DNA of 8,115 nucleotides. It comes from an uncultured Gemmatimonadota bacterium (GTDB taxonomy: Bacteria > Gemmatimonadota > Gemmatimonadetes > Gemmatimonadales > GWC2-71-9). The notes beneath the pieces are model-generated. The model saw only the letters and a program-made list of their open reading frames with translations, had not been told where the DNA came from and did not search any database. The DNA is taken from assembly GCA_913009915.1 (NCBI GenBank), contig CAJVYZ010000108.1, positions 1 through 8,115 of the forward strand, given 5' to 3'. Position 1 is the stretch's first letter. Each line of letters begins with the position of its first letter. Both the position numbers and the translations under genes were made by a program. Positions 1 to 6,510 of this stretch are shown one piece after another.

Positions 1-2
1 TG

Positions 3-887
3 TTGCTGCTGACCATCGGTGCGCTGATGATCCCGCTTCTGCCGTTCACCTACTCGATCGCGCCGGTGATCAATGGCGCCCGCCGGTGGGTCGACGTAGG
101 GCCCATCAACTTCCAGCCGTCCGAGGTCGCCAAGCTGAGCGTGGTGGTTTGGTGTGCCATGCTTGCGGTCAAGAAGGGCGACCAGGTTCGGAAGTTCAAG
201 AAGGGGGTCATGCCGTTTCTGGTCGTCATCGGCATCGTGTCGGCGCTCATTCTGTTCGAACCGAACCTGTCCATGGCCGCGATAGTGGCACTGCTGGGCG
301 GGATCGTCCTGTTTGCCGCCGGCGCCAAGATCGGCCACTTCGTTCTCCTCGGGATCGCCGGGCTGTTGGTACTGATCCAGCAAGTCGCAAGCGCCGACTA
401 CCGCCTGGCCCGTGCGCTGACCTTCCTCAATCCGGAGCAGGCGTCGGCCGGGGCCTTGCACCAAGTCAAGCAGTCCCTCATGGGGCTCGGATCAGGGGGA
501 GTCTTCGGCGTCGGTTTCGGACAGGGACACCAGAAACTCGGCTACCTCCCGTTCGCCTATTCCGATTTCCTGTTCAGTTCGATCGGGGAGGAGTGGGGCT
601 TCCTGGGGATCGTGGTCGTCGTCGGGCTGTATGGCACCTACCTGTGGCTCGGCTTTCGTATTGCCCGGACGGCCAAGGACAAGTTCGGCACCCTTCTGGC
701 GGCGGGACTTACCGCGGCCGTCGGCATCACCGCGGTGCTCCACATGGGGGTGACCCTGGCAGTGCTGCCGACCACCGGGCTCCCCCTCCCGTTCATGTCA
801 TACGGGCGGACCAGCCTGGTCATTACCCTCGCGGCTACCGGCATCGTGGTCAACATCGGCCGGCAACGCCGGAAGGCCCGCGCGTGA
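3..887 (+). CDS. ftsW: FtsW, septal peptidoglycan glycosyltransferase (SEDS family), 5' end missing
   Basis: Polytopic inner-membrane enzyme that polymerises lipid II into glycan strands at the division septum, together with a class B PBP (FtsI). The first in-frame codon is only a TTG at the window edge, so this is an internal leucine. About 90-100 N-terminal residues are probably missing from a protein of usually 370-400. Seen in the 294 visible residues: the SEDS signature NGARRW...FQPSEVAKL (24-45); several hydrophobic segments (about 72-86, 93-107, 111-127, 198-217, 231-256, 270-286); the loop YLPFAYSDFLFSSIGEEWGF (181-200), whose Asp188 aligns with the catalytic Asp of SEDS enzymes; and LPLPFMSYGRTSL (260-272). 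The last motif usually reads SYGGSS or similar, so the Arg is uncommon. FtsW is preferred over the paralogue RodA because murG follows 7 bp downstream, as in dcw clusters. The tail is basic (GRQRRKARA). Confidence 0.95.
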   Translation: MLLTIGALMIPLLPFTYSIAPVINGARRWVDVGPINFQPSEVAKLSVVVWCAMLAVKKGDQVRKFKKGVMPFLVVIGIVSALILFEPNLSMAAIVALLGGIVLFAAGAKIGHFVLLGIAGLLVLIQQVASADYRLARALTFLNPEQASAGALHQVKQSLMGLGSGGVFGVGFGQGHQKLGYLPFAYSDFLFSSIGEEWGFLGIVVVVGLYGTYLWLGFRIARTAKDKFGTLLAAGLTAAVGITAVLHMGVTLAVLPTTGLPLPFMSYGRTSLVITLAATGIVVNIGRQRRKARA

Positions 888-894
888 GCTGGTC

Positions 895-1986
895 GTGAGT
901 CGGGTGTTGTTTGTCGCCGGGGGTGGCACCGGCGGGCATCTAATGCCGGCCCTGGCCTTGGCGGCGGCGGTACGGCAGCTCGATCCCAGTGTTGAACCGG
1001 TGCTGATTGGGGCTCGCAGGGGCGTCGAACGGGATATCCTCCCCACCAAGGAATTCCGCCACGTCCTCCTCCCGAGCGAGCCGCTGTACCGCCGCCAGTG
1101 GTGGCGCAATGCCCGCTGGCCGGTCACCGCCATCCAGTTGTGGCGCCAGTTGGGTGCGTTGTTCGAGCGGGAACGCCCGGTGGCGGTTCTGGGGACCGGG
1201 GGATATGCCTCCGCACCTGTGGTGTGGTACGCCGGCCGCTGTGGGGTGCCCACGGCGCTCCAGGAGCAGAATGCGATCCCCGGCATGACCACGCGCTGGT
1301 TCAGCCGTCAGGCGCGGCACATTTACCTCGGATTGCCCGAGGCGAGGCCTCATCTGCAGCTGGGACCCGAGACGGTCGTGTACGACACCGGCAACCCGGT
1401 CTCGCCGCCGGATTTCACCATCCGGGACGCCGCCAGGGCGCGGTTGGGCATAGATGCGGCTACCCCGACCGTGCTGATCACGGGCGGGAGCCAGGGTGCC
1501 TTGGCCATCAACCGGACGGTGGCCGAATGGCTCGACGGTGGCGGTGGCCAAGGCACGAATCTGCTTTGGGTTACGGGGAAGGGGACTTACCGGGAGTTCG
1601 CCGCCAGGCACGATCCGCCCAGGATCCAGGTGTTCGATTTCATGGACCCGCTGGCGGAGGCCTATTCGGTGGCCGATGTCGTCGTGTCGCGGGCTGGCGC
1701 GGTCACCGTGGCCGAACTTTGCGCCTGGGGGCTGCCCAGTATCCTGGTACCGTTGCCCAGTGCTGCGGGTGATCACCAGACCCGGAACGCGGAGGCGATG
1801 GCCCGAGCCGGAGCGGCCTGGTTCCTTCCCCAGGAGGAGCTGACGGTGGATCGATTCGGCAGCAGACTGATGTCCTTGGTCAACGATGCAGAGGTTCGTA
1901 TCGAAATGTCCGTGGCCGCCAACCAACGGGGTAAGCCTCATGCCAGTTCAGAGATCGCCCGGCACGTTTTAGCGTTGCTCGGGTGA
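895..1986 (+). CDS. murG: MurG, UDP-GlcNAc:undecaprenyl-PP-MurNAc-pentapeptide GlcNAc transferase
   Basis: Peripheral membrane GT-B glycosyltransferase (GT28 family) that adds GlcNAc to lipid I on the cytoplasmic face, making lipid II for FtsW. The length of 363 residues is normal for the family. The N-terminal Rossmann domain carries the glycine-rich loop GGGTGGHLMPALALA (9-23), a second loop GTGGYASAP (100-108) and LQEQNAIPG (122-130), where the acceptor diphosphate is bound. The C-terminal donor domain shows ITGGSQGALAIN (195-206), SRAGAVTVAELCAWGLPSI (265-283), whose Glu274 aligns with the UDP-GlcNAc ribose-binding Glu, and DHQTRNAEAMARAGAA (293-308). The GTG start at 895 is chosen because it places the first strand (SRVLFVAGGGTGG) directly at the N-terminus, as in other MurG proteins. 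No clear Shine-Dalgarno sequence is present; translation is probably coupled to ftsW, whose stop is 7 bp upstream. Confidence 0.97.
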   Translation: MSRVLFVAGGGTGGHLMPALALAAAVRQLDPSVEPVLIGARRGVERDILPTKEFRHVLLPSEPLYRRQWWRNARWPVTAIQLWRQLGALFERERPVAVLGTGGYASAPVVWYAGRCGVPTALQEQNAIPGMTTRWFSRQARHIYLGLPEARPHLQLGPETVVYDTGNPVSPPDFTIRDAARARLGIDAATPTVLITGGSQGALAINRTVAEWLDGGGGQGTNLLWVTGKGTYREFAARHDPPRIQVFDFMDPLAEAYSVADVVVSRAGAVTVAELCAWGLPSILVPLPSAAGDHQTRNAEAMARAGAAWFLPQEELTVDRFGSRLMSLVNDAEVRIEMSVAANQRGKPHASSEIARHVLALLG

Positions 1987-1995
1987 CCTCAGGCT

Positions 1996-2023
1996 TTCAC
2001 AACTCCTGAATTCATATTACATT
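1996..2023 (+). promoter_or_regulatory. Possible sigma-70-like promoter in the murG-murC gap
   Basis: The 61 bp between the murG stop and the murC ATG are clearly more AT-rich than the genes around them. They contain TTCACA (1996-2001, 5/6 match to TTGACA), a 16-bp spacer, and TACATT (2018-2023, 4/6 match to TATAAT). A transcript starting near 2030 would leave a leader of under 20 bases before murC. The match is weak, and the promoter consensus of this lineage is not known from the window, so this is only a candidate internal promoter. No Shine-Dalgarno sequence is visible before the murC ATG. Confidence 0.25.
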
Positions 2024-2047
2024 AGCGCATCTCCACATTCTGAAAAC

Positions 2048-3418
2048 ATGGATCTGTTCGACCCCTCGGACGCCAGGCACGTGCACTTCATGGGGGTGGC
2101 TGGAGCCGGGATGAGTGCCCTGGCGCTGGTGGCCCGCAGTCGGGGTGTGTCCGTGAGCGGATGCGATCTAAATCCATCCGGGGCACCGGACCTGGCGGCG
2201 GTCGGGGTCGATGTTGTGGCAGGCCACGACGTCTCGCATCTGGAGGGAGCCCGCGCCGTGATCGTGTCGGCGGCGGTTCCCGAGTCCACTGCCGAGTTGC
2301 AGTACGCCCGCCAGGCCGGAATAACAGTGGTGCCGCGCAAACGGGCTCTGGCGGAGCTGGTGGCGCCCGGCCGGGTGATCGGGATCGCGGGCACCCACGG
2401 CAAGACGACCACGACCGTTATGACGTGCCAGATGCTGACCGCGGCAGGGCTGGCGCCGACTGGTATCGCCGGGGGCCGAGTCGCCCAGTGGGGCGGCAAC
2501 GCCAAGGTCGGGGACGATGATCTGTTCGTGGTCGAGGCGGACGAGTTCGATGGGGCGTTCCTGGAGCTGAACCCGTGGTTGGCCGTGGTCACCAACGTGG
2601 AGCCCGAGCACCTGGAGTACTACGGTTCGGTGGCCGCGATGGAGGCCGCCTTCACCTCGTTTCTCAAGCGTGCGGACATCATTGTTGTTCCAGCGGAAGA
2701 TGAAGCGGTTCAACGTGTTAGTGCTGGTGTAGTAAACCAAATTGTGACCTTCGGCGTGGGCGCCGGTGACATCAAGGTTACCGCTGTGTCCCAGGCACCC
2801 GATCACACGTTGTGTGCCGTGTCGCTACCCGGCGGGGAGGAGATCGAGGTGCGGCTTCGGGTCCCAGGCCTCTACAATGTGCGCAATGCTGCTGCGGCGA
2901 TCGCGGTGGTCTGGGCAATGGGAGTTCCGCTGGCGCCGGCGATCGAGGGTCTCGAGGCGTTCACCGGCGTTGGCCGCCGGTTCGAGCGGCTGGGTGAGGC
3001 CAAGGGAATAGAGTTTGTCGATGATTACGCCCATCACCCCTCGGAGGTTCGGGCGGTGCTGGGAGCGGCGAGACAGGTATTTGTTGACCGGCGCCTGGTG
3101 GTGGTGTTCCAGCCGCATCTCTATTCCCGAACGGAGCGGGAAGGTGCGGCAATGGGTCGGGCCTTGGCACAGGCTGACCTGGTGGTGGTAACCGATGTGT
3201 ACGCCGCTCGGGAGAAGCCGATTCCTGGCGTCACGGGAGAGGGTGTGGCCGACGCGGCCCGGGCCGGTGGAGTGGAGACATGGTATCAGCCGGACGGTGA
3301 GGCGCTGCAGGAGCAACTGTGCCATCTCCTGAAGCCGGGGGATGCCCTGTTGACGTTGGGCGCGGGTGACGTCACCCGCGTCGGGCGGGCGTTGGTCGAG
3401 TGGCTGCGCTCCGCCTGA
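2048..3418 (+). CDS. murC: MurC, UDP-N-acetylmuramate--L-alanine ligase
   Basis: Cytoplasmic ATP-dependent ligase (EC 6.3.2.8) that joins L-Ala to UDP-MurNAc, the first amino acid step of the stem peptide. The length of 456 residues is typical. Domain 1 begins with the UDP-binding loop HFMGVAGAGMSALA (13-26), a MurC hallmark that argues against MurD, MurE and MurF. The central ATPase domain has the P-loop GIAGTHGKTTT (112-122), the Mur-ligase acidic motif VEADEFDGAF (162-171) and NVEPEHLEYYG (183-193). The start of the C-terminal domain shows GVGRRFE (307-313), DDYAHHP (325-331), FQPHLYSRT (354-362) and DVYAAREKPIPGV (383-395). The ATG at 2048 is preceded by an AT-rich 61-bp gap, the only real gap in the cluster, without a ribosome binding site. 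A run of A/T-ending codons occurs at 2681-2743. The 3' end overlaps ftsQ by 19 bp. Confidence 0.97.
   Translation: MDLFDPSDARHVHFMGVAGAGMSALALVARSRGVSVSGCDLNPSGAPDLAAVGVDVVAGHDVSHLEGARAVIVSAAVPESTAELQYARQAGITVVPRKRALAELVAPGRVIGIAGTHGKTTTTVMTCQMLTAAGLAPTGIAGGRVAQWGGNAKVGDDDLFVVEADEFDGAFLELNPWLAVVTNVEPEHLEYYGSVAAMEAAFTSFLKRADIIVVPAEDEAVQRVSAGVVNQIVTFGVGAGDIKVTAVSQAPDHTLCAVSLPGGEEIEVRLRVPGLYNVRNAAAAIAVVWAMGVPLAPAIEGLEAFTGVGRRFERLGEAKGIEFVDDYAHHPSEVRAVLGAARQVFVDRRLVVVFQPHLYSRTEREGAAMGRALAQADLVVVTDVYAAREKPIPGVTGEGVADAARAGGVETWYQPDGEALQEQLCHLLKPGDALLTLGAGDVTRVGRALVEWLRSA
3361..3380. repeat. Perfect 20-bp palindrome at the 3' end of murC
   Basis: The sequence CGCGGGTGAC is followed immediately by its exact reverse complement GTCACCCGCG. 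It lies inside murC, where it encodes the residues GAGDVTRV (438-445), and ends 19 bp before the GTG chosen as the ftsQ start. As RNA it could fold only with a loop taken from the centre. As DNA it resembles a symmetric protein-binding site. Much of the sequence is constrained by the murC protein, so chance in a GC-rich gene is a real alternative. Confidence 0.4.
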
Positions 3419-4089
3419 GTCGAACCTGGTGGCTGTTCCTCGGTGCGGCCGGGGTACTGGGTCTGTGGCTGCTGGCCCCATGGGTGCTGCGCCAAGCGGA
3501 TTTCTTCCGGCTCAGGCGGATAGAGGTCGTGGGTGTTCGCTATCTTCCGGCGGATGCCATTCTCGAAGCGTTTGCTGCCCCGGATTCGGCAAACCTGTTT
3601 GACGACTGGGATGAACATCGGGATGGGATCCTGGGTGTGGCCGGGGTCACGAGCGCCAGGGTGGACCGGCGTCTCCCGGGGACGCTCCGGTTGATCATCG
3701 GGGAAACGACGCCGGTGGCCCTGAGCCCGGGGTCGGACAGGATGGCGCTCATCGACGCCGATGGCGTGGTGTTGCCGTACGATCCCAGCCGATCGGCGCC
3801 TGATCTTCCGGTGATGCTGGCCGCTGACCCGGAGACGGCCCGGCTGTTGGCCCGGATCCGGCTGGTGGCGCCGGGGTTGTACGGTCGCATTTCCACCGCA
3901 CGGCGGGTAGAGGACGACGTCTTGCTCACATTCAATCGCAAACGACTGTGGCTCAGTCCCGGATCTTCGTCATCGGCTATCCGGGCGGTCGTGGCTGTGG
4001 AGCACGACCTGGTACAGCGCAGCGAGCCGTTCGTAGAACTCGACGGCCGGTTCGCCGATCAGGTCGTCGTTCGCCAGAGGCCCACGTGA
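3400..4089 (+). CDS. ftsQ: FtsQ/DivIB, divisome bitopic membrane protein
   Basis: Non-enzymatic division protein that links early divisome proteins to the FtsL/FtsB and FtsW/FtsI synthase group. Seen in its 229 residues: a short basic cytoplasmic tail, one membrane segment (WWLFLGAAGVLGLWLLAPWV, 10-29), and a periplasmic part that starts with a POTRA-like domain (about 37-103: FRLRRIEVVGVRYLP at its start, LPGTLRLIIGETTPVAL at its end). This is followed by MALIDADGVVLPYD (115-128) and the typical C-terminal strand FVELDGRFADQVVVRQR (211-227). The protein is slightly short, with almost no cytoplasmic domain. The GTG start at 3400 lies within murC (19-bp overlap) and no ribosome binding site is evident, which suggests coupled translation. 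Sequence identity in this family is low; position between murC and ftsA supports the call. murB and ddl are not present at this point in the cluster. Confidence 0.92.
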   Translation: MAALRLSRTWWLFLGAAGVLGLWLLAPWVLRQADFFRLRRIEVVGVRYLPADAILEAFAAPDSANLFDDWDEHRDGILGVAGVTSARVDRRLPGTLRLIIGETTPVALSPGSDRMALIDADGVVLPYDPSRSAPDLPVMLAADPETARLLARIRLVAPGLYGRISTARRVEDDVLLTFNRKRLWLSPGSSSSAIRAVVAVEHDLVQRSEPFVELDGRFADQVVVRQRPT

Positions 4090-5339
4090 CGTCATCGCCG
4101 CCCCATCTCGTCGCCGGCCTCGACCTCGGATCGACCAAGGTAGTTGCCGTCATCGCCGATGCGGCGGGCGACGCCCGCGACAGTTATGCCCGCATTCTGG
4201 GTGTGGGGATGGCCAGCAACTCGGGGCTGCGCCGCGGCGTGGTGCGGGACATCGAAGAGACCACGCGCGCCATCGCCAAGGCCATGAAGGATGCCGAGCG
4301 CATGGCCGGCGTCGAAGTCGCGCAGGTGTACGCCGGCGTGGCTGGGGAACATGTCGCCGGTCGGACGTCCCATGGCGTGGTGTCGGTCACGGGCGACGAA
4401 ATCCGAACCGGTGACGTGGCCCGGGTGAACGATGTCGCGTCCAATATCTCGTTTGGTAGGGATCACGAGTTGTTGCACGCCATTCCGCTCGACTACCTCA
4501 TCGACCAGCAGGCCGGAATCAGCGACCCCATCGGCATGACCGGCTCCCGTCTCGAAGCGGAGGTCTACCTGGTGACCGTCCTCTCGAGCGTGCTGCAGAA
4601 TCTGGGGAAGTGCGTTGAGCGGGCGGGCTATCACGTTGGGGAGTTCGTGTTGGAGCCGTTGGCGGCGTCCCGCGCCGTCCTCACACCCGACGAGCGCGAT
4701 CTCGGCTGTGCCCTGATCGACCTCGGGGGCGGCTCCACCAATGTTTCGATCTTCTCGGGGGGGAAGATTCGGCATACCGGTTCCCTGCTGTGCGCCGGCG
4801 GTCACGTAACCAGCGACATCGTTCACGGCCTGCAGGTTACCCAACTCGACGCCGAACGCCTCAAGCAACGGTACGGCGCGGCGTTTGAGCCGATAATCGC
4901 CGAGGACGAAGTGGTGGAACTGCCCAGCACCCCGGGACAGGGGCCCCGGACGGCCGAGCGGAGAGTGCTCGCCCACATCATGCAGGCGCGGCTGCAGGAG
5001 ATTCTCGAGTTCGCCGCCAACGAGATCGCCCGTGCCGGGTACCAGGAGCGGTTGCCCGCCGGCGTGGTTGTCACGGGCGGTGGTGCCCTGACGCCGGGGA
5101 TGGTCGAGTTGGGGCGGGAAGTATTCGCCATGCCGGTCAGGATAGGCAGCCCGGGGGAGCAGCTGTCGGGGTTGGCCGACAGTGTGGAGTCCTCGCGGAT
5201 GACCGTGGCTGCGGGACTTGTCTTGCATGGCGCCTACGAGGTAGCGTTGAGCAACTTCGCCGGGGTGGGCGGTCGCCGGTCGCCGGCGGTTGAAAAGCTG
5301 CTGGGACCGGTCAAACGGTGGCTCCAGGATTTTTTCTGA
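4086..5339 (+). CDS. ftsA: FtsA, actin-like membrane anchor of the Z ring
   Basis: Actin/Hsp70-fold ATPase that binds the FtsZ tail, tethers Z filaments to the membrane and recruits later divisome proteins. The length of 417 residues is normal. Seen: phosphate-1 loop VAGLDLGSTKVVAVIAD (9-25); the FtsA-specific 1C (SHS2) domain, about 84-160; phosphate-2 loop LIDLGGGSTNVSIF (210-223); adenosine motif VVVTGGGALTPGM (327-339); and a C-terminal amphipathic helix VEKLLGPVKRWLQDFF (402-417), the membrane-targeting sequence. The start is set at GTG 4086 because it gives a four-base GTGA overlap with the ftsQ stop and puts the phosphate-1 loop at residue 9. The frame is open upstream to 3948, but that region is ftsQ coding sequence and would add a non-homologous, Arg-rich extension. 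No Shine-Dalgarno sequence is seen, so translational coupling to ftsQ is likely. Confidence 0.96.
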   Translation: MTSSPPHLVAGLDLGSTKVVAVIADAAGDARDSYARILGVGMASNSGLRRGVVRDIEETTRAIAKAMKDAERMAGVEVAQVYAGVAGEHVAGRTSHGVVSVTGDEIRTGDVARVNDVASNISFGRDHELLHAIPLDYLIDQQAGISDPIGMTGSRLEAEVYLVTVLSSVLQNLGKCVERAGYHVGEFVLEPLAASRAVLTPDERDLGCALIDLGGGSTNVSIFSGGKIRHTGSLLCAGGHVTSDIVHGLQVTQLDAERLKQRYGAAFEPIIAEDEVVELPSTPGQGPRTAERRVLAHIMQARLQEILEFAANEIARAGYQERLPAGVVVTGGGALTPGMVELGREVFAMPVRIGSPGEQLSGLADSVESSRMTVAAGLVLHGAYEVALSNFAGVGGRRSPAVEKLLGPVKRWLQDFF

Positions 5340-5350
5340 TCGTTCGGGCC

Positions 5351-5357
5351 AGAGAGG
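5351..5357 (+). promoter_or_regulatory. Shine-Dalgarno sequence of ftsZ
   Basis: AGAGAGG lies 7 bases before the ATG at 5365. An ATG at 5359 is in frame but only one base from this sequence, so it is too close; the ATG at 5368 is the next alternative. It is the only convincing ribosome binding site seen in the dcw part, fitting the need for high FtsZ levels. Confidence 0.7.
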
Positions 5358-5364
5358 AATGACT

Positions 5365-6510
5365 ATGATGTTCGAGTTGGAAGAAGACCAGAGCGCACAA
5401 ACTGCCCGCATGAAGGTCGTCGGAGTCGGTGGTGGCGGCGGCAACGCCGTGAATCGAATGATCGACGAGCGCTTGGCGGGAGTCGACTTCATCTCCGTCA
5501 ACACCGACGCGCAGGCCCTGAGTCACTCCAAGTCGGACCTTAGGGTGCAGATCGGCAAGAAGCTCACCCGGGGGCTGGGCGCCGGCGCCCGTCCCGAGAT
5601 CGGGCGACAGGCAATCGAAGAAAACAAGGACGAAGTCCTGCACGCGATCCAGAACTCGGATCTGGTGTTCGTGACCTGCGGTATGGGTGGCGGCACGGGC
5701 ACGGGCGCGGCACCGATGGTGGCCCAGTTGGCGCGCGACATCGGGGCACTCACCGTGGGCATCGTGACCAAGCCGTTCCTGTTCGAGGGACGGAAGCGGA
5801 TGCGCCAGGCCGAAATGGGCATCGCGGAGATGCGCAAGAACGTGGATACCATGATCGTAGTGCCCAACGAGCGGTTGCTGGCCGTGGTCGGGAAGGGCAT
5901 ACCGTTCCAGGACGCGCTCAAGAAGGCCGACGAAGTCTTGCTCCACGCTACCCAAGGCATCGCCACGCTCATCACCTCCACCGGGATCATCAACGTCGAC
6001 TTCGCCGACGTCCGCACCATCATGCAGAACGGCGGCGCCGCCCTGATGGGAACCGGCATCGGCCGGGGCGAGAACCGGGCACTCGAAGCAGCCCAGCAGG
6101 CCATCGCCAGTCCCCTGCTGGACAACGTGTCCATTACCGGCGCCACCGGCGTGTTGATCAACATCACCGGTGGCGAAGACCTGACCCTGGGCGAAGCCAC
6201 CCAGATCAATGAGATCATCCATGATGCCGCGGGTGAGGACGCCGAGATCATCTTCGGGTCCGCCAGCGATCCCGCCATGGAGGGCGAGGTGCGGGTGACC
6301 GTCATCGCTACCGGGTTCGACAGGCAGGTAACGGGCGAAGCGGCGACCCGGAGCGCGGGCATCCTGAATTTCCCGTCGCAACAGCGAGTGACGCAGCCGG
6401 CGATGCCTCCGGCCAAGCCGGAAACTCAGCGGGCCGCATCGTCGTCCGATAGTGGTACTGAGGTGCCCGAAATGGAGATCCCCACCTTTATCCGGCGGCA
6501 AATGGATTGA
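5365..6510 (+). CDS. ftsZ: FtsZ, tubulin-like division GTPase
   Basis: Cytoplasmic GTPase that polymerises into the Z ring and organises septal wall synthesis. The length of 381 residues is normal. Seen: the first GTP loop VVGVGGGGGNAVNRMI (18-33); SVNTDAQAL (44-52); the tubulin signature GMGGGTGTGAAP (106-117); VPNERLL (166-172); and the T7 synergy loop NVDFADVRTIM (210-220), whose Asp212 and Asp215 complete the active site of the next subunit. A short variable linker follows (about 320-367), then the conserved C-terminal peptide MEIPTFIRRQMD (370-381) that binds FtsA and other partners. The start is placed at 5365 from the Shine-Dalgarno spacing; 5359 or 5368 would change only two or one residues. 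The open frame reaches back to 5290, but that part is the end of ftsA. The stop overlaps the start of the next gene by four bases. Confidence 0.97.
   Translation: MMFELEEDQSAQTARMKVVGVGGGGGNAVNRMIDERLAGVDFISVNTDAQALSHSKSDLRVQIGKKLTRGLGAGARPEIGRQAIEENKDEVLHAIQNSDLVFVTCGMGGGTGTGAAPMVAQLARDIGALTVGIVTKPFLFEGRKRMRQAEMGIAEMRKNVDTMIVVPNERLLAVVGKGIPFQDALKKADEVLLHATQGIATLITSTGIINVDFADVRTIMQNGGAALMGTGIGRGENRALEAAQQAIASPLLDNVSITGATGVLINITGGEDLTLGEATQINEIIHDAAGEDAEIIFGSASDPAMEGEVRVTVIATGFDRQVTGEAATRSAGILNFPSQQRVTQPAMPPAKPETQRAASSSDSGTEVPEMEIPTFIRRQMD

Noticed and set aside
940..1941. Minus-strand open frame (333 codons) opposite murG
   Set aside because: It shadows murG, with low-complexity Gly/Arg/His content and no start context.
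3948..4085. N-terminal extension of FtsA to an upstream GTG
   Set aside because: It would overlap ftsQ by 142 bases and add an Arg-rich, non-homologous leader; the GTG at 4086 gives a standard-length FtsA.
5290..5364. N-terminal extension of FtsZ into the end of ftsA
   Set aside because: The extra residues are the ftsA tail in another frame; the ribosome binding site and family alignment both point to 5365.
4092..5504. Long minus-strand open frame (470 codons) across ftsA and the start of ftsZ
   Set aside because: It is antisense to two clear genes, rich in His, Gly and Arg, with no recognisable motif; typical of GC-rich coding DNA read backwards.
5311..6501. Minus-strand open frame (396 codons) opposite ftsZ
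   Set aside because: ftsZ on the plus strand has all its family motifs; the antisense product has no domain pattern and arises from GC-rich codon bias.
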